64,000 nucleotides of DNA from Mesostigma viride (taxonomy: Eukaryota; Streptophyta; Mesostigmatophyceae; Mesostigmatales; Mesostigmataceae), in assembly GCA_009746045.1 (NCBI GenBank), contig RPFO01000485.1, positions 48,780-112,779 of the forward strand. The letters are read 5' to 3'. Shown piece by piece: positions 1-10,620 of this stretch (position 1 is its first letter; each line of letters opens with the position of its first letter). The notes beneath the pieces are model-generated. The model saw only the letters and a list, made by a program, of their open reading frames with translations. It made no database searches and was not told the origin of the DNA. Made by a program: the position numbers and the translations under genes.

Positions 1-1395
1 GTTCCACGTCACCCCCGCCTTGTACACCAGCGGGCACCTGGAAGAGGTCTCCTTGATTACCTCCCCGGGGACGGATCTTTGACCAGGACAGACGGTGCAC
101 TGCTTGGGAGCCATCAATGGCCACCCAGCACTTATGGCCAGCGGCTTCTACTCGGGTCACCACCCCATCATGCCAGCTGCCACGTTTCCCTGGAAAGCTT
201 GGTTCCTTCCACACAACAACCTGTTGTCCAACGTTAGGTTCTAGGACACTCCAGCCCTTGTCTTTCTGCCTCAGCTTGAGGAACTTGGCCTCTAGCTTCT
301 CCTTCCATGCCTGCTCAGCATCAGCTGGCAGCATCCTGGTATGCAGCATAAGAGGATTGATGGCAATGTCACCAAAGAACATCATTGGGAGTCCTGAGGT
401 TCAGCCTATCCTCCACAGAACGTAGCCATGCAGATGTCACAATGGCAGATGACGTCCTTGGAATCCTCTCCACCAGCAGCACAGTCTTGATCTCTTGGAT
501 GGCTCTCTCCACCACCCCTTGCTGGCCGTGGCTCTCCCTGGGTGTAATCAGCAACTCTGGAAACTCTGGCAGGTTCTCACAGCACTCAAACTGAATGTCA
601 CACTGCAACAACTCCAACCCAGGGTATCTGCTCCTTGTCAACTTCAGAGCAGCAATCAATGTAGGCTTCTCCATGTCAGGCAGGATCTCTAGGGTCTTGT
701 ACTTGGTATATCTATCCACTGCCACCAGCAGCTTCAAACCCCTGATTCTCTGAATATCTACCTGCACATGGCCTGGCTGCAAAATAGGAGTCCTGGCATG
801 AGACTGCTTGGGCTTTCTAGCAACTAGCCTGCACTTGCAAGCTTGAGCAACCTGTTGGCAGATGGAGTAAAACTCACTTCCTCCCAGCCGTCTAGCAACT
901 TGCAAAGACTGAGCTGCATGGCCAAACATGGTATGCAACCTTGAGGCAATGTCATACAAGATAGAAAATCTTTTATTGTCATTATCAGCACTCAAGGTAT
1001 GTACAGATCCCTTATGTACAGGAGGCACCAGGGTCGTGCCTGTCAGACTGTCTCCAGCCCTACCCTCATCCTGACCATCCTGTGCCAGTCCTGCACGGTC
1101 AGAATGCTTCTGAGATCCACCTGGGTCCACATCACCAGGTCCTACCTCAGGCTCAGCACCGCCATGGCGGGCACGTTGGCGAGTAACCACTGCAGCTACA
1201 GCTGGCATACTCTCTGTGGTAACCAAGCTTGCCCCATCGTGTCCAATAGGCTCTGTCACTAGAGCATGGGGCTGCCCCTCACTGCCGTCACTAGCAGCTA
1301 CATTACACACCCCTGGGGGCACCCTCCAGGGTTCAGGGATGTGTGCAGGCTCAAGTCAATGATCAGCAGCCTTGCCCTTGCCCTTATCCTGGGAT
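1..1395 (-). pseudogene. Retroelement R1 integrase (INT) region, broken and incomplete
   Basis: The minus strand encodes a retroviral-type integrase that would insert element cDNA into the genome. An HHCC-like zinc region (LHTMFGHAAQS, later CQQVAQACKC) is followed by a DDE core: a first Asp in QVDIQRIRG, a second in LQCDIQF, and the Glu in QGVVERAIQEIK. The main frame runs from 1322 to a stop near 369. The C-terminal part (VVVWKEPSFPGKRGSWHDG, an SH3-like DNA-binding segment) continues in another frame to position 1, so an indel lies near 384 and the gene leaves the window. Upstream of 1322 the same frame stays open to a TGA near 1345, and beyond it reaches GAG once the LINE at 1396-3419 is removed. 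No DTGA-type protease motif lies between GAG and INT. The integrase call is firm; the family (copia-related) is an inference. Confidence 0.8.
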
Positions 1396-1810
1396 TAATT
1401 AATTAATTAAACTCGTGCTCCCGTTGGGGAGTCACGGAGCACCGAAGTGCTTTTAATCCCTGTGTGTGCACTACAGGAGAAAGGGCAGAGACCCCCAGTC
1501 TCCTTCATGCCAAAGGCATGCCACAGCTGCAATCGGGCGCGGCTAGCTAAAGGACAGGCTAACGATCCGGCAAACTGTGGGTGCAATAAGACCCATGTGA
1601 GCATGTCATAGCAAGGAGCGTGGGCAAGTAATCTGAACATAGCCAGGGCGTAGCATGGCTGTACTAGAACTAGGCTAAGGCTATGGCTGGTTGTGTACCG
1701 TGCGTTGGCGGCACGTGACTAGGTTTGTTGGCACAGCTAGGCAAACATTCTAGGCATGGCTGCCTTAGCGACAGTGACTCCAATGGTTACAAGCTAGGGC
1801 TATTGCTATT

Positions 1811-3181
1811 CTAGCCCGCTGGGGGCGTCCACATCTTGTGGTTGATCATCAGGTCCCCGCCCCTCCAGTACACCTTGGGCTTCTGGGGGTCCTGCTTATG
1901 GCGGAGGTATTCCGGCCACAGGTCGCGTCGCTGCTGTTGCTGAGCGGGGGTTAGGTCGTCATCCAGCGTCCAGGTGAGGTCGTGCAACCGCTTGCGACGA
2001 GAGAGGAACCGCTGCTTATCCTCAGGGGAGAGGAAGGTGAGCAGGACTGGTGGGGTGGCCGCCTTGTCCCGTGAGTGGGGAAGGCGGTGGCACCCACGCA
2101 GTTCTACCTCACCTACCAGGCCCATGAGGGTAAGAAGCTGTTTCTTGATCTCGTCAGCAAGGGAGGTTGACGTCTCACCTGGCTTCTGGGGGAAGCGACG
2201 TAGCACCACTCGGCACTCGCGGCGAGCGCGATCGGTGACCTCCCGTTGCTGGGCCTGGCGGTGGTCCTCCAGCTCCTGGAGCTTCGTGGCGATGGCGTCG
2301 GTGGTGGAGGCGGTCGCTGTCCGCAGCAGGTCCGCGTAGGAGAGCGGGAGGTCACCAGCATCCTGCCGGGGTGGCTGGGAGGCAATGGTGGCCGTCTGCT
2401 CCGCTAGCTTTGGGACCTGTGTGGCCAGGGCCTCGGTGTGGGCGGTGATGGCCTCAAGCTTCTTCATGAGCACGCCGCACTTGCCTTCCACCTGGTTAAG
2501 GCGAGAGACAAGTGCAGCATGCGTTTCCGAAGCCTGCGCCGCGGTGTGTAGCGCCGTGAACTGTGGTTGTAGCTTGTGGACGACCTTGGTTTCCACGTTG
2601 GAGACCCGGGCCTCGACCGTGTTGAGCGTGGTGTTCAGCGAGGTCATCTTCTCGGCCAGCGGCCAGGTCACGTGCTCCTCCAGCACTGCGCGGATGTCAT
2701 CCTTGCAGAGGGAGGAAGCCGATGGGGCTGCCGGCTGTGCGGGGGCTGGGGCGTTGAGTGCGTTCCAAAGTTCTCTGTGGATGGCGCCGAAGCTGCGCTG
2801 GTAGTAGCTGGTCAAGATAGACTCGCGTTGGCGGGATTCGGCACAGGTGTAGAGCCAGGACGTGTCGCGGTAGTCGATAGCCGCCCTTGTCCAGGGCACA
2901 AAGAGCTTCCGCTCCTGTGTGAGGAACTGGAGAACTTCGACGACTTCCTGCGGCGACAGCTGCTGCCACTCGAGGAGGGAGAACATTCCGTCGCCGGGCA
3001 AGAATTTGCTCCATTTGTGGCGATCGTGGCATGGTTTCTTGGGCTCAGGCGAGGCGCTTGGCGAGGGTTTGGCGGGTAAGCCTGGCGGCTGAACAATGGC
3101 GAGGGCGAGAGGGTTGGGCTGGGCGCTGGGAAGCTGTGCCAGCTCCTTTTCCAGCCCTCGTTTTGCTTTGGTAGTCGTCAT
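1811..3181 (-). CDS. LINE ORF1-like RNA-binding protein
   Basis: Intact 456-residue frame from ATG. LINE ORF1 proteins bind element RNA in a ribonucleoprotein particle. The order seen fits that class: a basic Pro/Ala-rich start, a helical region with a run of heptads at about residues 170-300 (LNTTLNTVEARVSNVETKV and following), then a compact C-terminal domain at about 325-440 resembling the RRM-like/CTD part of L1 ORF1 (RRECRVVLRRFPQ, RGCHRLPHSRDK, VLLTFLSPEDKQRFLSRRK). No CCHC knuckle is present. The protein at 35610-36566 shares the same C-terminal block (CHRLP versus AHRLP, FLRRRKRL, TLDDDLT-AQQQ), so two members of one ORF1 family lie in this window. The ORF1-like call is likely; a domesticated gene is unlikely because TSDs bound the element. 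Confidence 0.7.
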   Translation of the reverse strand: MTTTKAKRGLEKELAQLPSAQPNPLALAIVQPPGLPAKPSPSASPEPKKPCHDRHKWSKFLPGDGMFSLLEWQQLSPQEVVEVLQFLTQERKLFVPWTRAAIDYRDTSWLYTCAESRQRESILTSYYQRSFGAIHRELWNALNAPAPAQPAAPSASSLCKDDIRAVLEEHVTWPLAEKMTSLNTTLNTVEARVSNVETKVVHKLQPQFTALHTAAQASETHAALVSRLNQVEGKCGVLMKKLEAITAHTEALATQVPKLAEQTATIASQPPRQDAGDLPLSYADLLRTATASTTDAIATKLQELEDHRQAQQREVTDRARRECRVVLRRFPQKPGETSTSLADEIKKQLLTLMGLVGEVELRGCHRLPHSRDKAATPPVLLTFLSPEDKQRFLSRRKRLHDLTWTLDDDLTPAQQQQRRDLWPEYLRHKQDPQKPKVYWRGGDLMINHKMWTPPAG

Positions 3182-3386
3182 AGCTGGTCACGTGCGTAAC
3201 TTTGTCTATACTGCGTGGCAGCCGTAACCGTTTATACTGGCAAGTGCGTCTTAGAAAGGCGCATCGAATGCAAGTGGTCTGACCGAATTTGGGGCTCAGA
3301 CGCAAAAGATCTGAACTCCGCCGTCAGCCATACCGCCGTCAGCCATTTTCGTCAGAAGCCACCACCGCCATAGCAGAGCTCGAAGA

Positions 3387-3416
3387 TAGTAACACATACG
3401 TTAATGCATTGAGATC
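3387..3416. repeat. 30-nt piece matching gypsy G1 LTR at the LINE 5' end
   Basis: Positions 3387-3416 match 23013-23042 in the G1 LTR at 28 of 30 positions (shared core ACGTTAATGCATTGAGATC). The match ends three bases short of the LINE's own TSD, so it forms the very 5' end of the LINE, antisense to gypsy. A template switch during LINE reverse transcription would explain it. Confidence 0.5.
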
Positions 3417-4582
3417 AGCTATCCTGGGATGGTCCAGCCTTGTCCTTGCTGCCACCCTGAGCTGGCTTGCTCTGACCTTCCTGCCTCAGGTACGAGGGAC
3501 ACTCATTCCTGAAGTGACCCTTCCCTTGGCAGAAATAACATTCCACCTGACTGATGTCCCGTGAGGTCCCACTGCTGGGCCCAGCCTTGGGAGGACCACC
3601 CACCCTCTTGAAGTCAAACTGGGACTGTGGATGTCCCGACTTCGGCGGGGTCCCCCGTCCAGCCCTTCTGTCACGCCCCCTCCTGGACCTTCCTCGACCC
3701 CTTGAAGAGGTCTCAGGCCCTCTCGAGGGCGCTGGGCCCTCGTGGCCCGATCCCCTCATGGACTTAACCGCAGGTTCAGCGGCCTCCTCGTCCCCTTGAC
3801 GAGGGCGCTTACCACCCACGTACTTGCCGCTGAAACACTCATACAACTGGTCCGTCATGGCTGCCCAGCCATGGACCTGTCGCATGTGGATGGTCACATT
3901 ATCCATGGTGACCGGATCCAACTGCAGCGACTTGAGAAAGTCGCCCATGGCCATCCGATCTGCCACGAAGAATCCCTTGGCCATGGCGTCCTCCCTCAGC
4001 TTGACGAAGTCTTCAAAGGCGTGGACCACTAGCTGCCCCTTGATGGGCTTGTAGTCCAGGTATTCTTGCTTCAGGTGGGACCCATCTATGGTCCTCTTGT
4101 CACTCAGGAACACCCTGAGTCGCGTCATAAACGCCGCCCAGGTGTCCCCCGCCGCGTGTCGCTCCCGAACAAACTTAAACAGCCGCCTCGCCGACTGCCT
4201 TATGTAGGCACTGGACGCCAGGATGCGAAGCTTGTCACCGGTGTATATCTCCGTGTACAAGTTCATGTCCTCTAACATCCTCTCAGCGTCCCGGGGCTGC
4301 CAATTGTCCTTGATGGACTGAATTAAACTGGCCTAGCACCGCGTACCCCTCAGCCACGGTCGGTCGCTTAGGTGCCGCTTGATCTGCGGCTGGCGCGTTC
4401 TGACCACCCTGCGATCCTTGGCTCTGATCATCTGGCACCGCAGCCTGGTCTCCCAGCGCCTGGCCGTCCCCGCGTCCATCGCGTCCACCGCGTCCATCGC
4501 GTCCATCTTGTCCATCCATCCCAGCGCCGCGCCGCGCAAAGCCCATAAGGCGCGCGTGTTGGTCAATAGCACCCTCACTCAT
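3415..4582 (-). pseudogene. Retroelement R1 GAG with zinc knuckle, frameshifted
   Basis: Nucleocapsid-type GAG of a retroelement, which packages element RNA. ATG at 4582 opens a Gly/Asp/Gln-rich start. The frame then shifts near 4330-4345 into the main GAG body (MLEDMNLYTEIYTGDKLRIL onward), which holds a retrotransposon GAG-like helical region and an RGRGRSRRGR-type basic stretch. A classical CCHC knuckle, CYFCQGKGHFRNEC (C-x2-C-x4-H-x4-C), sits near the end. The stop at 3415 lies inside the LINE. With the LINE removed, the frame runs on to KGKGKAADH and a TGA, then into the INT frame. The GAG call is firm. Whether the TGA is a readthrough stop or decay cannot be told. Confidence 0.8.
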
Positions 4583-4684
4583 GATGGCCTCTGTTCAGAT
4601 CTGCTACAGCCAGCCAAGTGGCCAAGCAGCAATTAAAGCAATATAAGCTACTGAACAAGAAAGGAAAATGCCAAGTGTTACCAC

Positions 4685-4731
4685 TCAGGCAAGACCACCA
4701 CGGTCACCCGCAGGCGCGTCCTGGTTCTCCT

Positions 4732-4762
<31 letters not shown>

Positions 4763-5611
4763 CACCACAATCAGCTCTGGCACCCTGCTACCCGCTGCGC
4801 CGTCGTCGACCCGCTGTCGGCCCGCGATGACAGAATCGTCACCGTTAGTATAGTAGACAGGTGACAACCCGTCGTTGGCACCCCGCGGATTGTATCTTGG
4901 CACCTCGTGGTCACCAAGCGCCTCGTCGCCTAGCCCAGCGACGCCCACTGCTCCCACCTCAAGGTCACTATCGTAACCAAGAGGGGCAAACTCTTCCCAA
5001 CGCGTCACACGAACGCGAAGGGGTTGGGGCAGTTCCTGAAAAGGAACCCTTGCTCGCTCCGGAAACCTGCCGACTCGTGCCGCACGCTGTCCTCCGGTGA
5101 TGGCTTCCGCTGTCGCCCCGACCTCTGCAGGCCGCCTGTAGTGCTCCGCTCCGCGTCGTTCACGTCGAACTGGCCCCGCTGCAACACCCTCGTCGCCGAT
5201 TACGCCTGCGAAAGTACGTGGTACACCCGCACCCGTTGCTGCCGGCACGAACTCGTGTCGCACTGCACCAGCCGCCTCCGCAGCCTCTCCTCGCCTAACC
5301 GCCAACTCCGCACGCACCCGCTCAGCTACTGCTGCAATCACCGTCTGGATGCCGACCAAACCGTGAAGCTCTTGCTCGAGGTCGTCGATGCTCCGGTGCT
5401 CCGGAATGACGATGGTTTGGACGTGTCGCAGAATTCGCTCCCAATCTTCGACCTGGTCGTCGACGAATTGCACGAAGCTGCGATTAACAGGCGGACGATC
5501 TGCAAGCAATAAAGATAAATCTCGAACGACACGACGCAATTCAGGCGAAATTGAACCCCCAGCAGACTGCCGAAACCGGAAATTCTGCTGCCGTTGTTCT
5601 TCCTGCACCAT
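4685..5611 (-). CDS. Unrecognised 308-residue acidic protein upstream of R1 GAG
   Basis: Open frame from ATG, same strand and same frame as GAG, ending 102 nt before the GAG start. I do not recognise it. The N-terminal 120 residues look helical (LRRVVRDLSLLLADRP, VEDWERILRHVQTIVIP), the middle is Arg/Ala/Gly-rich, and the end is a strongly acidic Ser-Asp repeat (SDSDSDSDSDKENQD) encoded by a GTCGCT microsatellite at about 4731-4765. The position suggests an extra first gene of retroelement R1 or a GAG extension. A host exon cut by the element is the alternative. There is no signal peptide or membrane segment. Confidence 0.45.
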
Positions 5612-6869
5612 TCACCACCGGACGAGCTCCTCGCGTCGTCAACGCTGCACACCGCAACCAGCAACGACCCTCCTGGCCGTTCCGCTGAGACTGTTTGTAA
5701 TTTGAGTTAACGTTCTTAGCAAACGCAATGTAAAGGATATGGTTGCAATGCAGCAATATGTGAATATGGTTGGAAACGGAGCTTTGTTAAAATTGGATAA
5801 TGTTACAACGCTCACACACTTGAGGCTTGTACACGAGTTTGCCAAGTCAAGGCAACACACGTGAGGCGGGCTCGCAAGAGATGCCCAATTGGCACTGGCC
5901 TATTCTTTATATACTTGTGCACTGTGCTTTGCTAGCCCTGAGCAGCCTAGGAGGCCTGCTCAGTAATAACACTCCCAGTACAGTATTCACAACCTGTACA
6001 GCGCCCAGATCCTATACAGTAGGTCTGCCATACAGGCACAGTGACCACAGAGTACAGTCACCACAGTGATTATTGCATCTGCACCTAGAAGTCCAGGACT
6101 AGGCCTGCGGTACCAACAGACCACAGGTTAAGGTTCCTATTTCCTGCGTACGACGTATTAATCCAATACCGTCGTAGGTTCAGCACCTAATTCCTGTCAG
6201 CCCAGGAATTACTGTCGACCCCATATGTCGTCGGCAAATATTCACGTCCGACTTAGAAGAACAGCCGGCTCGCGCTCGCGCGCGACCGGGAAGTCGGAAC
6301 GCCATAACTTTCTTGATACTTGTCGGAATGAACTCGTTCCGGTGCCGCTGGAATCGCAGAGAAATGCCGAATCAGGATCACGCCAATGCGCTTGGCGTTA
6401 ACTCTTATAACTACAACATTACAACTCGACAGTCTTTGTAATTCGTCATGTATCTCATTGGAATTGAAAGGTCTTTTGGTTGCTTTGATGATAAAGCATT
6501 GTCTCAAGAATCGGCTGATTGGGCCGGATTGCCTGTCGTGAAGGTGGCGGTGCCGTAAAGGACCGCACCTTTCATTCACATTTTAAGGTGGCATATCACA
6601 CACATGATTACTGCTGATAGTGAGTTGAGATTGAGAATGATGCTTGCAAGAATGCGGCACTAGGTGCCTGGGTTTATTATCAATTTATATGGTTACAAGT
6701 CATGTGTGCAACCCCAAGATTGCGATAGGCCTTATCGTCATTGCACCAATCACATTTCATGTGCATTAGCGATTTCCAAGAGGCACACTGAACTAGCGTT
6801 ACGCCAGCGTTGCACAATGCTTCTAGACGCTTCTAGAACCATTTACAAATATCCATTAGCTGGGAATAT
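5612..6869. other. About 1.26 kb with no supported gene
   Basis: No convincing coding frame, RNA gene or bounded repeat seen. By position it could contain the 5' LTR and promoter of R1, but the matching 3' LTR would lie outside the window, so this cannot be tested here. Confidence 0.4.
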
Positions 6870-7120
6870 TGCCGTATTCGTCTGCCCGCTGAAGGGGTGT
6901 TTTATCTCATCAATCCTTGGCACGACTTCAACAGCCTGACCGACAGTCAGTGCTCAACAGTCAGCGCGACCACTAGTTATAATGCATCAGCTTGGCTATA
7001 CTGCCACCATGGTCATGTACACAAGCTGTGTGCAGCAATTGTGAGTATTGTTTCACAGATTTACATTCCATTATGCATGCACCAGTTTATACACGCATTT
7101 CGGTCAAGCAACAGATTGCA
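6870..7120 (-). repeat. R2 3' LTR-like repeat
   Basis: 251 bp, near-identical to 18754-19004. It starts TG and ends CA on the minus strand, and directly follows the purine-rich tract at about 7121-7141. Confidence 0.65.
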
Positions 7121-7340
7121 ACTCCAGCCCTTTCTTTTTTCATGTGGCAATAGGACTGCGTACTCAAATCTGTAAGAACTACGGCCGCGCAGGCCTTGCC
7201 ATCATGAACGCACCTTAGGCCCCACATGGTTTTGGAGGGTAATCCCCAGCCAAACAAATTACACCAGAGCATCGCTACCGGGAAAACCTACCAAGGTAAA
7301 ACCCGAGTCAAGGGGCCATTCACACTCCACGACATCTCAA

Positions 7341-9227
7341 CTAGTGCCGTGGCTGACCCAGCGACATATTGTTCATTTGGTGCCTAAGAAGAGTATACTG
7401 TGCCTTGGCGGAGCTATAGAGCTTGGTAAGAGCATCCGAGCAACTCTGGTCGCCTGCCACGTGCTCGGTATGGAGCGCATCAGAAAATTCCTTCACCCGG
7501 AGGAAGTCAAGGTCTCTCGTGCGAGCGTAGGGGTTCTCAATGAAGTCCACCAGCGCTTGGCTGTCGGTGCGCATGACGCGATCGATGCGTGTGGTGAGAC
7601 CGCCCAGCTTGAGGATCCAGCAGAGTAGCGCGTGGAAATACGCGAGCTCACTTGCAGCCTCGCAATACGCACGCGCCTCGGCGGTGTCCGACCCCACATA
7701 CACACGGCGGTGTAGACGTGAGAACCACGCAAAGATGGAGGATGGCGCAGATTGGTCAGCGTTTGAGATATAGCTAACAGCCGCACACCTACCACGCATC
7801 TTGGTGAGCACCCGCGCATCCAAAGAACTGTCACAATAAGCCCCTAGCTCGATGGGCTTGTCCCAGTCAACACCCTGCAGGACCAACCCCGGTGAGGCCT
7901 GCACATACTCAGCTACAACCGGGCGGGCCAACAAGCAGAGAACATCGTCTGTCAACCGACTAAGGACAGCCAAGTCAGGGCTCGTGGTACACGCAAGCCA
8001 ATTGAGTTTGCCACGCAGTGCACCACACTCAGAGGGAAGGATAGGCCCAGTGCGAGCCATGACCTCCTTGACCAGGTCGGGGACATAGCTACCCTTAGGA
8101 TGCAACAACATGACCCACTGCCCTTGCTCATCGTGATCGAGAATAGTGTCCATGCCCATGAAGGGCACGATCTTGCCCGGCTCCCTAAAGACGAGCATGC
8201 CCACAGGGTACACTGAGTGCACGAGCGAATGGAACCACACAATCCACTCCCGTGGCCCCAGGCAGTCACAGTCATCGGCATGCACGAAAACAAACACGAG
8301 CTCCCCCTTCCAGACACCAACAAACAAGGAGGGGTCCAGGTCGCTGTACATCATGCGTGCGCGGTTAAGTAGAAGGTGCTCTAAACTCTTGCGCCACGCC
8401 CGCGGCCCGGCCACGGTCCCATCCACAGCCTTCACCAACCTCATGAACTTCTTGCCCACAATAGGTTCCCACATCTTGGGTGTCCTAACATACAGCGGTG
8501 TGGTGCCCTCCCACAATTTAGCCGTCTCATCTGAATCCCCGTTAAGGAAGGCCTTAGAAAAATCCAGCACCGCGGAGCCATGCGGCAAACCTTTGTTGAG
8601 GCGCCCGAGATGAAAGCACACTAACAATCGCCAAGTGTCTTTATTTAAGCCCGGGGCAGTCAGGGCTGAGGAGGGCAGGTCAGAAGATCCAGAAAATTCT
8701 AGCACCACAGGTCTAGCAAACTCTACTTTCCTGTCAGTGCCGGGAACCGGCTTCATCTGGAAGGTCCATTTGAAACGAAGCAACCGGCCATCCCTTGGGA
8801 CTAGGTCCACTGGCTCCACACAACCCAGTCCTAACCATCGTTCCCCTGCAGCCAGCATAGCCCCTTGGGTATTGTCTAGCCCTTCCTCGGTTGAGACGTG
8901 CCTAGCAACATCATGGAAGGACATGGGGCTTTCAGTGGCAACATCGTGGAAGCTAATTATCCCCAAACTGTCAGGGGTGAGGGCTTTAGGGGTGAGAAGA
9001 TCGCGGGCAGGAGGCAATTCAGAATCCTTGTACTCTACCCCTTTCATGGCAGCCACCATAGGCAATGAGAGACCCCGAGCAGCGACATCGAGGGAAAAAT
9101 TATTCAATCGCATGCAGCCAAACCCCGCTCGGGACAGCTGTGTGCTGCTCACTGTAACCCCGGGTAGCGTCAAGAACGGCTGTCCTAATAAGTTATAAGG
9201 CGGGCCCATCTTCCCCCTCACAGGCAT
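7341..9227 (-). pseudogene. R2 retropepsin end, reverse transcriptase and RNase H (copia-like)
   Basis: A 628-residue frame that would copy element RNA into DNA. It opens with the C-terminal half of a retropepsin (YNLLGQPFLTLPGV, the hydrophobic-LLG block). A copia-type RT follows: RLLRFKWTFQMKPVPGTDR, FSKAFLNGD with the first catalytic Asp, and FVHADDCDCLG as the YxDD box (here HADD). RNase H comes next, with its acidic residues in AYCDSSLDARV, EARAYCEAASELAYF and MRTDSQALVDFIENP, then HVAGDQSCSDALTKLY. It stops at 7341, about 220 nt before the 3' LTR. No integrase lies between protease and RT, where copia elements normally have it. The frame is long and intact, but the element lacks GAG and its INT is broken, so it is probably not expressed. 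Confidence 0.82.
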
Positions 9228-9242
9228 GCTCCCCCCTTACCC

Positions 9243-9420
9243 GGGCATAGCGTGATAGACCATGAGGGTGCGGGTGCCCTGGTGCACCTAGAGCAAGTGT
9301 TGTTTACATTCCCACCCTTGCAGGAAGTAGCTTAGAATGTATTATAGGCTCATATGCCCCTTCTCAGGGCTATGTGCTACATATACTCCCAACGGAGTTA
9401 TGTTCCTAATTAATTAATCA
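9243..9420 (+). mobile_element. LINE 3'-end fragment inside R2
   Basis: 178 bp resembling 39520-39694 (shared CACCTAGAGCAAG, GGAAGTAGCTTAG and the stem-loop ACTCCCAACGGAGT), ending in a TTAA-type tail. TACCC flanks it on both sides (9238-9242 and 9421-9425), a short and therefore tentative TSD. It separates the protease half-domains of R2. Confidence 0.7.
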
Positions 9421-9711
9421 TACCCCTCTACCACACACATGGGCGTGTCTGCGCCAAGTATGGTTAAGGGGAAATTCCCCCAGGACCTTGTAGGACCCTG
9501 ACCTAGCAAAATCAGTGACCTGAGTCCAATGAGAGGGCAGCAAAGGAAAGTCTACACAATTGGCCCCGATAATAGAGACCTGGGCCTGGGTATCAATGAG
9601 GAGCCCACAATTCAGCGCCCTAGTGGTCAACAAGGAAGAGATGACTGCAATGCTCGGGCCCAGCTGAGGGGGGGCGCCTGCAGTCTGTGGTGGGCGGCGA
9701 AGGGAGCCTAA
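9421..9711 (-). pseudogene. R2 retropepsin-like domain, N-terminal half
   Basis: An aspartic protease domain that would cut the element polyprotein. The catalytic loop reads LNCGLLIDTQAQVSIIG, so the usual D-T/S-G-A has become D-T-Q-A, a change expected to kill activity. It continues with YKVLGEFPLN, and its C-terminal block (NLLGQPFL) is found at the start of the RT frame beyond the LINE fragment, one frame away. On the minus strand it lies downstream of INT and immediately upstream of RT. The identification rests on the paired IDTxAxVSIIG and NLLGQPFL blocks. Confidence 0.7.
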
Positions 9712-9714
9712 CCC

Positions 9715-10018
9715 CTAGTTATTGTCCCGGCGCAGCCCTAGAACAATCTTGCTGAGCAACCCACCACCCCGGCGAGGCTGACTAACGGCAGCCGGACCCT
9801 GGCTAACGGCAGGGGTAATGCCCTCCCTACTACCCTCGCGCAGGTCAGCAGGGGGCTCGCGAGCTAAGGTCTGCACATCTGCAGCAAGTGCCACCAGATC
9901 ACCGTCCTCCTCAACATCAAAGAGACAACCAGCGCAGGCCAGAAATCGGGAGAATCCGGACCATGGTATCCTCAACATGCTCATCGTCCTCTACCTCCCG
10001 AGCTTCGGCAGACATTTG
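9715..10018 (-). pseudogene. R2 acidic spacer between INT and protease
   Basis: A hydrophilic linker of the polyprotein (VEEDGDLVALAADVQTLARE, then PRRGGGLLSKIVLGLRRDNN and a stop at 9715). A 51-nt micro-insertion at 9918-9968 interrupts it. Removing that and LTR element X joins it to the last INT fragment through ASDPMQMSAEAREVEDDE. No enzymatic motif is seen. Confidence 0.5.
9918..9968 (-). mobile_element. 51-nt retroposon-like micro-insertion
   Basis: The 10-mer TCCTCAACAT flanks the insert at 9908-9917 and 9969-9978. On the minus strand the insert ends CTGGTTGTCTCTTTG, the shared 3' end also seen at 39895/50730, 52048-52087 and 52225-52239. Confidence 0.75.
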
Positions 10019-10620
10019 TGTCAAAAATCCTAATAATAATGCGTCAACGAATGAGCTCAAATGTTGCGGCACAACTCATTTCATTAATACAATAAAAGAC
10101 GCATATATAGAATTTAAGGACCGTGACCGGTGTCCATTGCCAAGCCACAAGGCAACTGGCCCACCATCAGGTAACGTGAAAAGGTGCACGCCGACCTCTT
10201 AAACAATGTCCAATGTCGGCTGCACACATTATCCCTACGTTAACTTAACACATAAAGTGTCTCGACTTGAACAACTGGCACACAAAATCCACTAGGCAAT
10301 GATGCGAATATTCGGCACCAATATTTGACCCCACTATTGCGCGGCGCTAGGAGTTAGCCACCGCCAAATGGCACGAGATACTCACGCCCTACAAGTCGTA
10401 CCATGCAACCACAAGGTAGAGCCGAATTAATCCTAACTTCGGCACCTAATATATTTGTGCATACTCAACTGTCCGTCATAAGAAAAGTACCGCCGGAAAG
10501 AACACGGCAAGCCCTACTCAGCCCTAATAATATCCTTGGCCAGAAAATACAGAAGATTGGCCACAACATAACATAGGCTGGCAAACGGGCACATGCAGGG
10601 TTTATATTAAAACCCTGACA
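10019..10620 (-). repeat. Element X 3' LTR (602 bp)
   Basis: Direct repeat of 12034-12635, same length and apparently identical; it follows the polypurine tract. Confidence 0.92.

Larger units (their letters stand above)
1396..3419 (-). mobile_element. ORF1-only LINE with 11-bp target duplication
   Basis: A non-LTR element inserted in the R1 gag-int gene. The 11-mer TATCCTGGGAT occurs at 1385-1395 and again at 3420-3430, directly flanking the element. The 3' end (left side) is a stem-loop built on CTCCCCAACGGGAG followed by a TTAA-repeat tail, typical of target-primed insertion. The body holds one ORF1-type gene (1811-3181) and about 415 nt of 3' untranslated sequence, with no reverse transcriptase or endonuclease gene. 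The element is therefore either internally deleted or a non-autonomous form mobilised in trans. The last 30 nt at its 5' end resemble antisense gypsy LTR sequence. Confidence 0.85.
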
